This document shows positions 26,010-34,074 of a stretch of DNA of 64,000 nucleotides, one piece after another. A program made the position numbers and the translations under genes. The stretch is from Actinomadura rifamycini DSM 43936 (GTDB lineage Bacteria > Actinomycetota > Actinomycetes > Streptosporangiales > Streptosporangiaceae). The notes beneath the pieces are model-generated. The model searched no databases and had not been told where the DNA came from. It saw only the letters and a list, made by a program, of their open reading frames with translations. The stretch lies in contig NZ_KE384300.1 in the NCBI RefSeq assembly GCF_000425065.1, forward strand, positions 100,559 through 164,558, given 5' to 3'. Positions within the stretch are counted from its first letter, which is position 1. Each line of letters opens with the position of its first letter.

Positions 26010-27092
26010 ATGACGGTCACAGCTCATCCGCAAGGACGCCCGGCCGCGCCGGAGGCGCCGGGACGGCTCAGGCTCGCCGTGTGCGCCGCGACGATCGCCG
26101 CCTGCGTCCCGTACCTGACGATCAAGCTCGCGTGGCTGTCCGGCAGCACCGTCGGCTGGAACGACGCCGAGGCCGCGCGGGACTCCACGCTGTACGTCGG
26201 CAACCTCGTCACGATGGCGATGGACGCGCTCGCGGTCGTCATCGCGCTGGCGTTCACGTTCCGCTGGGGGCTGCGGCTGCCGGCGTGGCTGGTGCTGGCG
26301 CCGACGTGGATCGCCGCCGGGCTGCTCGCGCCGATCGCCATCGCGGTGCCCCCGGCGGCCGTCGTCATGGCGTTCGACGCGCCCGCCGCCGAGTCCGGCG
26401 ACCCGGAGGCGATGCAGGGCTGGGTGTTCGGGGTGGTCTACACCGGCTTCACGGTGCAGGGCATCGGGCTGCTGACGGCTTTCGCGCTGTACGCGCGGGT
26501 CCGCTGGGGCGACGTCCTCGCCGCGCGCACACGGGACGTCGCCACGGGGGCCACACACGGGTTGCAGGCGCTCTTGGCGCGGACGGCGCTGGTGTTCGCG
26601 GTCGCGTTCGCGGTGCCGAACCTCTACTGGGCGTTCGGCGGGACGGCGGGCCGCCCGGACGGGCCGACCGGCGACATGAACGTCGCGCAGCACATCCTCG
26701 CGGGGGCGGGCGCGGTGCTGGCGGTGGCGGGCGCGGGCGCGCTGCTGGCCGTCCTGCGGCGGGCGGAGCGGCCCCGGCGGTTCGTCCGGCCGCTGGCCGT
26801 GGCGTGGACCGGCTCGGCCGCGACGTTCGCGTGGCCGCTGTACACGCTCGTCATCGTGCTGGTGCAGCCGGGCGAGATGGGGCACGACATGGCGGCGGCG
26901 ACGAACCTGACCTCGCTCGCGGGGATGTTCGCCGGGCTGCTCACGGGCCTCGCGGGCGCCGCCCTGCTGGCCGAGCACGCCGCCGCGGGCCGTCCGGGCC
27001 GGACCGGCCTCCCGGCGGGCCGCGTGGCCGCCCCTCCGGCCGTCCGTCCGGCGGGCTACAGGGCCAGGCCGACCGCCAGCAGCACCCCGTAG
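26010..27092 (+). CDS. Polytopic membrane protein of unknown function
   Basis: The 360-residue product has about eight hydrophobic segments separated by short loops, for example LAVCAATIAACVPYLTIKLAWL, ALAVVIALAFTF, WLVLAPTWIAAGLLAPIAIA and AVLAVAGAGALLAVL (shown in part). The first extramembrane loop begins with SGSTVGWNDAEAA. It has no ATP-binding, transporter or enzyme signature I can name. The last 12 residues overlap the menA gene on the other strand by 37 bp. The ATG at 26010 follows a weak purine run only. Function is unknown. Confidence 0.65.
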   Translation: MTVTAHPQGRPAAPEAPGRLRLAVCAATIAACVPYLTIKLAWLSGSTVGWNDAEAARDSTLYVGNLVTMAMDALAVVIALAFTFRWGLRLPAWLVLAPTWIAAGLLAPIAIAVPPAAVVMAFDAPAAESGDPEAMQGWVFGVVYTGFTVQGIGLLTAFALYARVRWGDVLAARTRDVATGATHGLQALLARTALVFAVAFAVPNLYWAFGGTAGRPDGPTGDMNVAQHILAGAGAVLAVAGAGALLAVLRRAERPRRFVRPLAVAWTGSAATFAWPLYTLVIVLVQPGEMGHDMAAATNLTSLAGMFAGLLTGLAGAALLAEHAAAGRPGRTGLPAGRVAAPPAVRPAGYRARPTASSTP

Positions 27093-27922
27093 GCGATCTG
27101 CAGCCGGCCGGTCTCGCCCAGCACCGGGATGAGGGCGGGGCCGGCCGCGCCGTTCATCACCTTCTGCGTCGGCGGGACCGACAGCGGCGCGGCGAGCAGC
27201 GCGATCAGCGCCCACGGGTGCGGGGCGGCGAGCGCCAGCACCACCATGAACGGCAGCGCGGTGCAGGCGGCGTACAGGATCCGCGTCCACGGGCCGCCGA
27301 GGACGACCGCGAGGGTGCGCTTGCCGGACTCCCGGTCGGTCGGGATGTCGCGCAGGTTGTTGGCGACCAGCAGGCCGCAGGCGAGCAGCCCGACCGGCAC
27401 CGCCGCGACCCACCCCTCCCACGGCAGCGCCTCGACCTGGACGTACACCGTCCCGACGACGGCGACGAGGCCGAAGAACACGAACACCGACACCTCGCCG
27501 AGCGCCCGGTACCCGTAGGGCGTCTTGCCGCCGGTGTAGAACCAGGCCGCCAGGATCGCGACGGCGCCGACCAGCAGCAGCCACCAGGTCGTCACGGCCG
27601 CGAGCACCAGCCCCGCCGCGGCGGCGAGCAGGAAGCAGCCGAGCGCCGCGGCCAGGACCTGCTTCGGCGGCGCGGCCTTCGAGCCGACCAGCCGCATCGG
27701 GCCGACCCGGTCCTCGTCGGTGCCGCGGACGCCGTCGCTGTAGTCGTTGGAGTAGTTCACGCCGACCTGGAGCGCGAGCGCGACGAACGCCGCGAGGAGC
27801 GCGCGCCACCAGACGGCCTGGCCCTCGCCGACCGCGACGCCGGTGCCGACGACGACGGGGACGAGGGACGCGGGCAGAGTGCGGGGCCGCGAACCGGCGA
27901 CCCATTGGGAGAGCGTGGCCAC
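27056..27922 (-). CDS. menA: 1,4-dihydroxy-2-naphthoate polyprenyltransferase (MenA)
   Basis: MenA attaches the polyprenyl chain to dihydroxynaphthoate in menaquinone synthesis at the inner membrane. The 288-residue UbiA-family protein begins ATLSQWVAGSRPRTLPAS and has both Asp-rich metal-diphosphate motifs, NYSNDYSDGVRGTDEDR (about 55-70) and NNLRDIPTDRESGKRT (about 170-185), within eight to nine membrane helices. The GTG at 27922 was chosen because it begins at the conserved N-terminus; the frame extends further upstream without support. It runs leftward 34 bp after the exporter gene and could share its transcript. No other men genes are present in the window. Confidence 0.92.
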   Translation of the reverse strand: MATLSQWVAGSRPRTLPASLVPVVVGTGVAVGEGQAVWWRALLAAFVALALQVGVNYSNDYSDGVRGTDEDRVGPMRLVGSKAAPPKQVLAAALGCFLLAAAAGLVLAAVTTWWLLLVGAVAILAAWFYTGGKTPYGYRALGEVSVFVFFGLVAVVGTVYVQVEALPWEGWVAAVPVGLLACGLLVANNLRDIPTDRESGKRTLAVVLGGPWTRILYAACTALPFMVVLALAAPHPWALIALLAAPLSVPPTQKVMNGAAGPALIPVLGETGRLQIAYGVLLAVGLAL

Positions 27923-27956
27923 AGTTACCGCTTGTTCTCGTCGACGACAGGGGGAC

Positions 27957-29648
27957 TCAGGAGTTCGATTCTTCCCGATGCCGGGCGGGGCCGGGACGCA
28001 GCCGCAGCGACAGGGCCAGCCCGAGCGCCAGGATCCCCGCGGTGACCAGCGCACCGTTGCGGGTGGCGGTGGCGAGGCTGGCGTCGGCGGCGCGCGCGGC
28101 GGCGTCCATGCCGGACGTCTCGTGCAGCTCGCGCGCGTACGTCCCGGCGCTCTCCCGGAGGTCGGCGACGATCGCGTCGCGCGCGGCCGCGGGCGTCCCG
28201 GACGCCGCCAGCTCGTCGTCCATCGCGTGGCCGAGACTCGTCGCGAACACGGTCCCGATCACCGCGATGCCGAGCGCGGCGCCGACCTGCCGGGCGGTGG
28301 ACTGGGTGCCGGACGCCTGCCCGGACCGCGCCGCCGGGACGTCCGCGAGCGACACGTTCGTGAGCTGCGCCGAGGTGAGCCCGAGGCCCAGCCCGTACAG
28401 CAGCATCCAGGGCGCGAGCCCGAGCCCGCCGGTGGTCGCGGAGACGGTGAGCGCGAGGCCGAGGACGGCGGCGACCTCCGTCGCCATGCCGACCTGCACG
28501 ACCCGGTGCGGCCCCCGCTTGTTGGCGAGGCGGCCCGCGTACCCGCCGGTGAGGAACGCGCCGACGGCCAGCGGCAGGATCGCGACGCTGATCTGCAGCG
28601 GGTTCGTGCCGTGCACGCCCAGCAGGAACAGCGGCAGGACGAACAGGAGGCCGAGCTCGCCCACGTTGATGAGCGACGACGCGAGGTTGCCGTGCCGGAA
28701 GTTCGGGATGCGGAACAGGTCCAGGTCGAGCATGACGGGGCGCCCGGCGGCGGCGCGAGAGCGTTCCAGCACGACGAGCGCGGCCAGCAGCACGATGCCC
28801 AGCCCGAGGACGACCGGGACGGGGGACAGGCCGGTGTCCGGCCAGTCGAACCCGGCCATCGAGAACGGCCGGGTGATGCTCCACCAGCCGTAGGTCTGGC
28901 CCTCGATCAGCCCGCAGACGAGCGCGCCGAGCGCGAGCGCGGACAGCGCCCCGCCCGCCCAGTCGATCTCCCGCAGCGCGCTTCCCCGGCGCGGCGCGGC
29001 GGGGCGCTGCCGGGTCTCCGGCATGAGCAGCAGCGCGCCCGCGATGAGCGCGACGCCGAGCGGCAGGTTGATCCCGAACGCCCAGCGCCAGCCGCCGCCG
29101 GCCGCGACCGCGCCGCCGAGCAGCGGCCCGAGCGCCGCCATCCCGCTGATCAGCGAGCCCCAGATGCCGAACGCGACCGCGCGGTCCCGGCCGGTGAACA
29201 CCGCGTTCACGGTGGACAGCGTCGCGGGCATGACCATGGACGCGCCGACGCCCTGCAGGGCGCGGGCGCCGATCAGCGCCGACCCGTCCGCCGCGAGGGC
29301 CGCGCCGACGCTGGCGACCGCGAACACGCCGACGCCGATCACGAACATCCGGCGGCGTCCGAACAGGTCGCCCGCGCGGCCGAACGGGATCAGCAGCGCC
29401 GCGAACACCAGCGAGTACACGGACGTCACCCATTCGGCGTCCGTCGTGGTCAGCCCGAGCCCTCCGACGATGTTCGGGAGCAGCACGCCGACGATCGTGG
29501 CGTCCACGACGATCAGCGAGACGCCGAGGCTCATCACCACCATGCCGAGCCATCGGCGGTGGTCGGCGGGCCGCTCCGGGGAGCCGGTGACCGGTTCGGC
29601 GACCCGCGCGGAGGCATGCGGCGGCGTCATGGAGGTGGACTTGGGCAC
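27957..29648 (-). CDS. MFS drug exporter, DHA2 (EmrB/QacA) type
   Basis: The 563-residue protein has about 14 membrane helices and the DHA2 signatures: motif D1 LGVSLIVVDATIVGVLLPNI, motif A GRAGDLFGRRRMFVIG and motif C-like GPLLGGAVAAGGGWRWAFGINLP (given in part). The long extracytoplasmic loop after helix 13 (ARDAIVADLRESAGTYARE) is typical of actinomycete exporters. It probably uses the proton gradient to expel hydrophobic compounds. The GTG at 29648 is chosen because TATCTT ends 7 bases upstream on the coding strand, fitting a leaderless start; ATG at 29630 is the alternative. No regulator is directly adjacent. Confidence 0.85.
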   Translation of the reverse strand: MPKSTSMTPPHASARVAEPVTGSPERPADHRRWLGMVVMSLGVSLIVVDATIVGVLLPNIVGGLGLTTTDAEWVTSVYSLVFAALLIPFGRAGDLFGRRRMFVIGVGVFAVASVGAALAADGSALIGARALQGVGASMVMPATLSTVNAVFTGRDRAVAFGIWGSLISGMAALGPLLGGAVAAGGGWRWAFGINLPLGVALIAGALLLMPETRQRPAAPRRGSALREIDWAGGALSALALGALVCGLIEGQTYGWWSITRPFSMAGFDWPDTGLSPVPVVLGLGIVLLAALVVLERSRAAAGRPVMLDLDLFRIPNFRHGNLASSLINVGELGLLFVLPLFLLGVHGTNPLQISVAILPLAVGAFLTGGYAGRLANKRGPHRVVQVGMATEVAAVLGLALTVSATTGGLGLAPWMLLYGLGLGLTSAQLTNVSLADVPAARSGQASGTQSTARQVGAALGIAVIGTVFATSLGHAMDDELAASGTPAAARDAIVADLRESAGTYARELHETSGMDAAARAADASLATATRNGALVTAGILALGLALSLRLRPGPARHREESNS

Positions 29649-29713
29649 GACCTCCAAGATATGGCCGCGGCGCCGGTGGCCGTCACCGACCCCTCCGGAA
29701 CGGCGCATCGGCC

Positions 29714-30271
29714 TCAGGCTTCGCCGGTGATGTCGGTGTGCAGCCGGACCTGCCGCACCGGCTCGCCCATGTCGAGCGTCCGGGCCGTCCCGTCCGGCGC
29801 CCAGCCCGCCGATTCCAGGAACGCCCGCGTCACGCCGTCGGCCTCGAACGTCCAGGTGAGGAGGGTGGTGACGCCGTCCTCGCGCAGCGTGTCGACGGTG
29901 GCGGCGAGCAGCCGGCTGCCGTGCCCGGCGCGGCCGTGCAGGGGGTCGACGAGCAACGCGACCAGCTCGGCGGCCGTGCCGGGGTCGTGGTCGGCCTCCT
30001 CGGCGGGGCCGTGCGCGGCGAACCCGACGACCAGGTCGGAGGCGACCGCGACGAGCAGCCGGTGCCGCGGCGACGGCGGCGCCGTCACGGCGTCCGCCCA
30101 CCGCTCCCGCCACGCGTCCCGGGCCTCCGGGGAGGTCACCCGAGCGAGGGCCGCGGCGGGCAGCAGGTCGCGGTACGCCTGCCGCCAGGTCCGCACCTGG
30201 ACGTCGGCGACGGCGGCGGCGTCGGCGCGGCGGGCGGGCCGCACGCCGACATCGGGCCCGTTGGCAGCCAT
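29714..30271 (-). CDS. GNAT family N-acetyltransferase
   Basis: The 185-residue cytosolic protein has the GNAT fold: VRPARRADAAAVADVQVRTWRQAY (helix 1-2), VVGFAAHGPAEE, then ELVALLVDPLHGRAGHGSRLLAATV, in which the acetyl-CoA pyrophosphate loop reads GRAGHGS, and the final LESAGWAPDGTART. The substrate is not predictable; the WRQAYRDLLP pattern is common among small-molecule and aminoglycoside-type acetyltransferases. The ATG at 30271 lies about 45 bases after a TAGGGT hexamer, with GAGGAGAGG between. It sits between the exporter and the CGNR regulator on the same strand. Confidence 0.85.
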   Translation of the reverse strand: MAANGPDVGVRPARRADAAAVADVQVRTWRQAYRDLLPAAALARVTSPEARDAWRERWADAVTAPPSPRHRLLVAVASDLVVGFAAHGPAEEADHDPGTAAELVALLVDPLHGRAGHGSRLLAATVDTLREDGVTTLLTWTFEADGVTRAFLESAGWAPDGTARTLDMGEPVRQVRLHTDITGEA

Positions 30272-30351
30272 GGTGCGCTGTGTCCTCTCCTCGGGAAGAT
30301 CAAGGCCCACCCTAGAGCGGTCCGGGCGTGCGCGGCGCCGGGCGCGGGCGC

Positions 30352-30936
30352 TCAGCCGTCGGCGGGCCGGTCGCCCGCGGAGGCGCGGCGGCGGGCGCGG
30401 TAGGCGCGGGTCTTGGTCCGGTTGCCGCAGGTGCTCATGTTGCACCAGGCCCGCGAGCGGTTCTTGGAGGTGTCGAGGAACGCCCAGAGGCAGGTGTCCT
30501 CGTGGCAGACCTTGAGGCGCGGCCAGGTGCCGTCGGCGGACGCGTCGGCGACCGCCGCGGCGATCCGCGCGAGCCCGGCGGCGGCCGTCCCGGGGTCGGC
30601 GGCGGGGCGCAGCGCGGGGTGCGGGCCCGCGGCCAGCGTGACGCGCAGCGGCAGCGCGCCGAGCGCGTCCTCCAGGTCGGCGGGGAGATCGGGCGCGTCG
30701 GCCGCGGCGGCGCGGCCGTGGTTGCCGAGCATGGCCGCGCGCAGGCCCTCGCGCAGGCCGAGGGCGGTGCGCAGGTCGCCGTCCGACGCCGCCGTGCCCG
30801 CCGGGACGAGCCCGCGCCCCGCGAGCCAGCCGGCGAGGTCGCCGGGCCGCGCGAGGCCCTCGGTGCCCGCGTCGATGTTGAGCGTGTTGACGAAGTCCCG
30901 CAGCAGCAGTGCGGGATCCGCGTGCGCGTCGGCCAT
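30352..30936 (-). CDS. CGNR zinc-finger / ABATE-domain transcriptional regulator
   Basis: The 194-residue protein joins an N-terminal ABATE ligand-binding-like domain (DFVNTLNIDAG, LREGLRAAMLGN) to a C-terminal treble-clef zinc finger with two cysteine pairs: VCHEDTCLWAFLDTSKNRSR (first pair) and WCNMSTCGNRTKTRAYRAR, where the CGNR signature is visible. Such proteins are thought to be DNA-binding regulators that respond to small molecules. A TAGGGT hexamer precedes the ATG with GGGAGGGG between. It is divergent from the small-protein/glyoxalase pair at 31058, which it may regulate. Confidence 0.88.
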   Translation of the reverse strand: MADAHADPALLLRDFVNTLNIDAGTEGLARPGDLAGWLAGRGLVPAGTAASDGDLRTALGLREGLRAAMLGNHGRAAAADAPDLPADLEDALGALPLRVTLAAGPHPALRPAADPGTAAAGLARIAAAVADASADGTWPRLKVCHEDTCLWAFLDTSKNRSRAWCNMSTCGNRTKTRAYRARRRASAGDRPADG

Positions 30937-31057
30937 GGCCCCTCCCGCCGTTCATTGAACACCCTATCCGATGCGACACCGCCTATCCCGGATGGCCGGT
31001 TGCGTTCCCCCGACACCGGCGTTACGGTTTAGGTGGTGTCAACGGATGGAGGACGCG

Positions 31058-31366
31058 ATGAAGGCGCTGATCGACCTGGCGGGCCCGGCCGCGCGTGGCG
31101 GGTGGGCCCGGCGGGAACACGCACGGTTGCAGGCGGACATCGTCGAGGCCCGGCTCGCCGCGCGCGCCGCCTCCGGCGACGGCCCGGCCGCGCGGGCCCT
31201 GCGCTGGCTCGCCGAAGGGGTGTCCGGACGGCTCGGCGCGGCGGGGCGGCCCGCGCTCCCGGCCCGGCTCGCGCGCCGCGGGCGCCGGGCGCGTCCCGTC
31301 CGTCCGGCGCACGCCGCGGCCCCCGTCTGCCGCCGGGCCGCCGCGCGCTCGTTCCACGCCGCCTGA
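31058..31366 (+). CDS. Small basic protein of unknown function
   Basis: The 102-residue frame starts at an ATG 5 bases after GGAGG, the best start in this stretch. The N-terminal half looks helical (WARREHARLQADIVEARLAA), and the second half is Arg/Ala/Pro-rich with no hydrophobic segment. No family is recognised. It lies between the divergent CGNR regulator and a glyoxalase gene 61 bp downstream, so these may form one response unit. Coding is supported only by the ribosome binding site and position. Confidence 0.45.
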   Translation: MKALIDLAGPAARGGWARREHARLQADIVEARLAARAASGDGPAARALRWLAEGVSGRLGAAGRPALPARLARRGRRARPVRPAHAAAPVCRRAAARSFHAA

Positions 31367-31427
31367 CCGGCGGACGTACAGCAGCAGTCGAACCAACAGC
31401 AGTCACACGAACAGCAGGAGGAACCCG

Positions 31428-31805
31428 ATGACCGGACACGCGACCGGAGACGCGACCCCGAAGGTGGGCAACCTCGTCTTCGACTGCACGGACCTGGACG
31501 CCATGGCGGCGTTCTGGGGCGCCCTGCTCGGCATGAAGGAGACCTCCCGCGACGAGGACTGGCGCGACCTCGAACCGCTCGGCGGGCGCGGACCGGTGCT
31601 GTCGTTCCAGCTCGTCCCCGAGCGCAAGACGATCAAGAACCGGATCCACCTCGACCTGGAGGTCCCCGACATCCGCGCGGCGGGGGAGCGGGCCCGCGGC
31701 CTCGGCGCGACCCCGGCGGGCGAGCCGATGGGGAACCCCGAGTCGCCCTTCCGGGTCTGGTACGACCCGGAAGGCAACGAGTTCTGCTTCGTGACCGCCC
31801 CTTGA
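31428..31805 (+). CDS. Glyoxalase/bleomycin-resistance superfamily protein (VOC)
   Basis: A 125-residue single-chain VOC protein with two beta-alpha-beta-beta-beta units: GNLVFDCTDLDAMAAFWGALLG begins the first (given in two parts, VFDCTDLD and AAFWGALLG) and RIHLDLEVPDIRAAGERA the second. The end VWYDPEGNEFCFV has the usual Glu metal ligand; His in RIHLDLEV is the second ligand candidate. It resembles the glyoxalase-like DUF family common in actinomycetes; the substrate is unknown. The ATG at 31428 follows CAGGAGG. Confidence 0.85.
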   Translation: MTGHATGDATPKVGNLVFDCTDLDAMAAFWGALLGMKETSRDEDWRDLEPLGGRGPVLSFQLVPERKTIKNRIHLDLEVPDIRAAGERARGLGATPAGEPMGNPESPFRVWYDPEGNEFCFVTAP

Positions 31806-31852
31806 CGGACCCGCCCTGACGGACCCGCCGCCGCGCTCGGCCGCCGGTGCGC

Positions 31853-32089
31853 TCAGTCCTTGACGATCTGCGCGAGCAGCGTCACGACGCCCACCCCGAC
31901 GCCGATGGGGATGGCCGCTTCGGGGGCGGCGGCGCAGATGCCCGCGGCGACCAGGGCGATCAGGATGATCAGCAGCGCCCGGGTGGTGATCAGCGGACCG
32001 GGGGCGGCGGGGCCGGGCCGCTCCGGCGCGGGCAGGTCCGCCCGCTGCCGTTCGTCGACGATGGCCCGCCTGTCGGATCTCGCTCGCAT
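31853..32089 (-). CDS. Small two-helix membrane protein
   Basis: The 78-residue product has a charged N-terminal third (MRARSDRRAIVDERQRADL) and then two adjacent hydrophobic segments, ITTRALLIILIALVAAGICA and AIPIGVGVGVVTLLAQIV, ending in KD. It should be a small inner-membrane protein with its N-terminus inside. No function can be assigned. The start was set at the ATG with a compact protein-like product; the longer frame running through the neighbouring gene is a shadow. Confidence 0.5.
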   Translation of the reverse strand: MRARSDRRAIVDERQRADLPAPERPGPAAPGPLITTRALLIILIALVAAGICAAAPEAAIPIGVGVGVVTLLAQIVKD

Positions 32090-32287
32090 GTCGGCTCGAC
32101 CTCCATCCCCCGCGTCGGGTGTGGTCACCGGATGATTCCCCGATGGTGAACCGTTCTCGCGTCCGAGCCGGATCGCGGGCCGAACCGTGATCGATTCATG
32201 GACCGGAGCCGCCCCTTCCATGGCGATCGACCGCTCCCCGGGCGGGCGGATGCCCGGCACGTCCTGATCGTCCGGGATCATTGCGGG

Positions 32288-33343
32288 ATGACAGGGACCG
32301 TTGGGAAACGCCGGTGGCGGCGCGTGCTGCGCGGCGCGTGCTGGGCGGCGGCCTTCGTGCTCGGCCTGGGCCTCCTCGCGCCGGTCGCGGCGTGGGCCTG
32401 GTGGCAGCCCGAGCCGAAGGCGCGGGGGACCGGCACCAATGCGCTGTGGGCGCGGCACCAGTGGGTGGGCGAACCGCACACGGACGCCGAGTACCGCGCC
32501 TTCGCGGACTTGCTGAAGGCCAACCGCATCACGGACGTGTACTTCCACGCGGGGCCGTTCGAAGCGGACGGCACGGTCCCGCCCGGCAAGTACCGGCACG
32601 CGGGCGCGCTGACGGCGGCGATGGAGAGGTACGCGCCGGACGTGCGGACCCAGGCGTACCTCGGGCAGATCCGCGTCGTCGAGGGCGAAGGGGTCATCGA
32701 GATCGACGACCCGGACGTCCGCGCCGAGATCCTGCGCACCGACGAGATCTTCCTCGACCTCGGGTTCGACGGCATCCACTACGACCTCGAGCCGATCTAC
32801 CCCGACGACCGGGCGTTCCTCGACCTGCTCGACGCGACCCGCGCGCTCACCCGCGAGCGGAACGCGCTGCTCTCGGTCGCACTGGAGCAGCCGACCCTGG
32901 CCGACGCCGCCCAGCCCGTGTACGACGCCCTGCTCCCGCGGCAGGGCGCTTTCCGCCACCCCGCCCGGCCCACCGAGGACTTCCTGCGCGCCGTCGCCGG
33001 CAAGGCCGACCAGGTCGCGATCATGACCTACGACGTGGCGCTGCCGACCGAGTCGCTCGCGGGCTGGCACTTCGCCCGGCACACCCGCGCCGTGCTCGAG
33101 CTCATCGGCGACCGGACGACCGTGTTCATCGGCGTCCCCACCTACCGGCCGCCCATGATGCCGTGGGCCGAGGACCTCGAGGTCGCGCTGCGGGGCGTCC
33201 GGCGCGGCATCGACCTGCTCGACCGGCCGCCGAAACGTCCGTACGGCGTCGGGATCTACGCCGCATGGACCACGAGCGCGGACGAATGGGAGCTGTATCG
33301 CGCGAATTGGCTGCCGCCGGAGACAGGGAAAGCCAGCGGCTGA
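32288..33343 (+). CDS. Membrane-anchored GH18-like TIM-barrel protein
   Basis: The 351-residue protein has an Arg-rich N-terminus and one hydrophobic segment (ACWAAAFVLGLGLLAPVAAW) that acts as a signal anchor or signal peptide. The remainder resembles the glycoside hydrolase 18 barrel: strands DVYFHAG and GFDGIHYDLEPI near residues 158-170, where the final Glu sits where GH18 enzymes keep the catalytic acid, and later QVAIMTYDVALP and FIGVPTY. The classic DxxDxDxE is only partly kept (the first Asp and the D-x-E remain), so activity on glycans is plausible but unproven. The ATG at 32288 follows TTGCGGG with no clear ribosome binding site. Confidence 0.65.
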   Translation: MTGTVGKRRWRRVLRGACWAAAFVLGLGLLAPVAAWAWWQPEPKARGTGTNALWARHQWVGEPHTDAEYRAFADLLKANRITDVYFHAGPFEADGTVPPGKYRHAGALTAAMERYAPDVRTQAYLGQIRVVEGEGVIEIDDPDVRAEILRTDEIFLDLGFDGIHYDLEPIYPDDRAFLDLLDATRALTRERNALLSVALEQPTLADAAQPVYDALLPRQGAFRHPARPTEDFLRAVAGKADQVAIMTYDVALPTESLAGWHFARHTRAVLELIGDRTTVFIGVPTYRPPMMPWAEDLEVALRGVRRGIDLLDRPPKRPYGVGIYAAWTTSADEWELYRANWLPPETGKASG

Positions 33344-33494
33344 GAAACCCCTCCCGCGACGTACCGAAACCCCGGTTTCCCCAGGTAGAAAGGGGCGGGT
33401 ACGCGCGCCCCGCCGGGGTACGCCCCGATGCGGCGCGACCGGCCCGAGCGGCGGGCCGGACGTCGGACGGCACGAGGAAGTGGGGACGAGGCCG

Positions 33495-33698
33495 ATGGGC
33501 ATTCAGCAGACCGCGCGGCACGACGGCGACCGCCTCGGCGAGCTGTCGGCGGAGTTCACCGGGTGGCGGATCGGGCGGGGCGGCTCCGGGCACTGGTGGG
33601 CCGTCCGGGGCAACGACCTCGTCCGCACCCCGGACGTCGAGGAGCTGCGCGTCCGCCTGCGGGAGTTCGCGACCGTCCGGCCGGCGGCCGACGCCTGA
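33495..33698 (+). CDS. Small protein of unknown function
   Basis: A 67-residue soluble protein (MGIQQTARHDGDRLGELSAE...) with a Trp-rich centre (FTGWRIGRGGSGHWWAVRG) and an acidic-basic C-terminal helix (DVEELRVRLREF). Very short proteins with a GW...W pattern next to lysine-pathway genes are frequent in actinomycetes but have no assigned role. GACGAGG lies 5 bases before the ATG. It is separated from dapA by 376 bp that include a terminator-like palindrome. Confidence 0.55.
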   Translation: MGIQQTARHDGDRLGELSAEFTGWRIGRGGSGHWWAVRGNDLVRTPDVEELRVRLREFATVRPAADA

Positions 33699-33744
33699 CG
33701 GACGCGCCGCCGGGCCCCGGCCGGCCCGGCACCGGAGAGGCGCC

Positions 33745-33774
33745 GGCGCGGCCCGGCGCGGCCCGGCGCGGCTC
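33745..33774. repeat. Three tandem copies of a 10-bp unit
   Basis: GGCGCGGCCC is repeated at 33745-33754, 33755-33764 and 33765-33774; the third copy has one change (CTC for CCC). It is a short GC microsatellite. Confidence 0.7.
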
Positions 33775-33901
33775 CGGCCGCGGGCGCCGCCGTGGGCGCT
33801 GCCCTGGGCCGATGTCGGCTATGGGCGCGTTATGCAACCGAGTCCGGAGAGTGGCCGGACCGACCCCGCAGCGAGGCTTTCGCGTGCCACGATGTCGACG
33901 G

Positions 33902-33941
33902 AGCCGCTGCCACGCGTACCCCCGAGCGCGTGGCAGCGGCT
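33902..33941. terminator. Palindrome upstream of dapA
   Basis: AGCCGCTGCCACGCG (33902-33916) and CGCGTGGCAGCGGCT (33927-33941) form a perfect 15-bp stem with a 10-base loop; two further pairs (one G-U) extend it. It is probably a terminator for transcripts from the left, with no U-tract. Confidence 0.55.
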
Positions 33942-34061
33942 TCTCCGGCCTCGCGTGCGCGCCGCGCGGCGGGGGCCGTCCCGGCGCTCCCGCCAAAGGG
34001 GCAATCCGGGAGGGTTCGCCCTGACGTCGACCTGCGGGTCCAAGGGGAACGGCCGGAGCGG

Positions 34062-34067
34062 TACCGT
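34062..34067 (+). promoter_or_regulatory. -10 element of a leaderless dapA transcript
   Basis: TACCGT ends 7 bases before the dapA ATG and no ribosome binding site is present, as expected for a leaderless mRNA starting at the A of ATG. It sits inside GAACGG...CCGTTC (34047-34069), an imperfect inverted repeat that could be an operator. Confidence 0.45.
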
Positions 34068-34074
34068 TCGTACC

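Larger units (their letters stand above)
33699..34074. other. Gene-free region upstream of dapA
   Basis: This 376-bp stretch holds a 10-bp tandem repeat (33745-33774), a 15-bp-arm palindrome (33902-33941) and the dapA promoter at its right end. The only long frames are low-complexity Arg/Pro/Gly runs. No RNA gene is recognisable. Confidence 0.5.
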
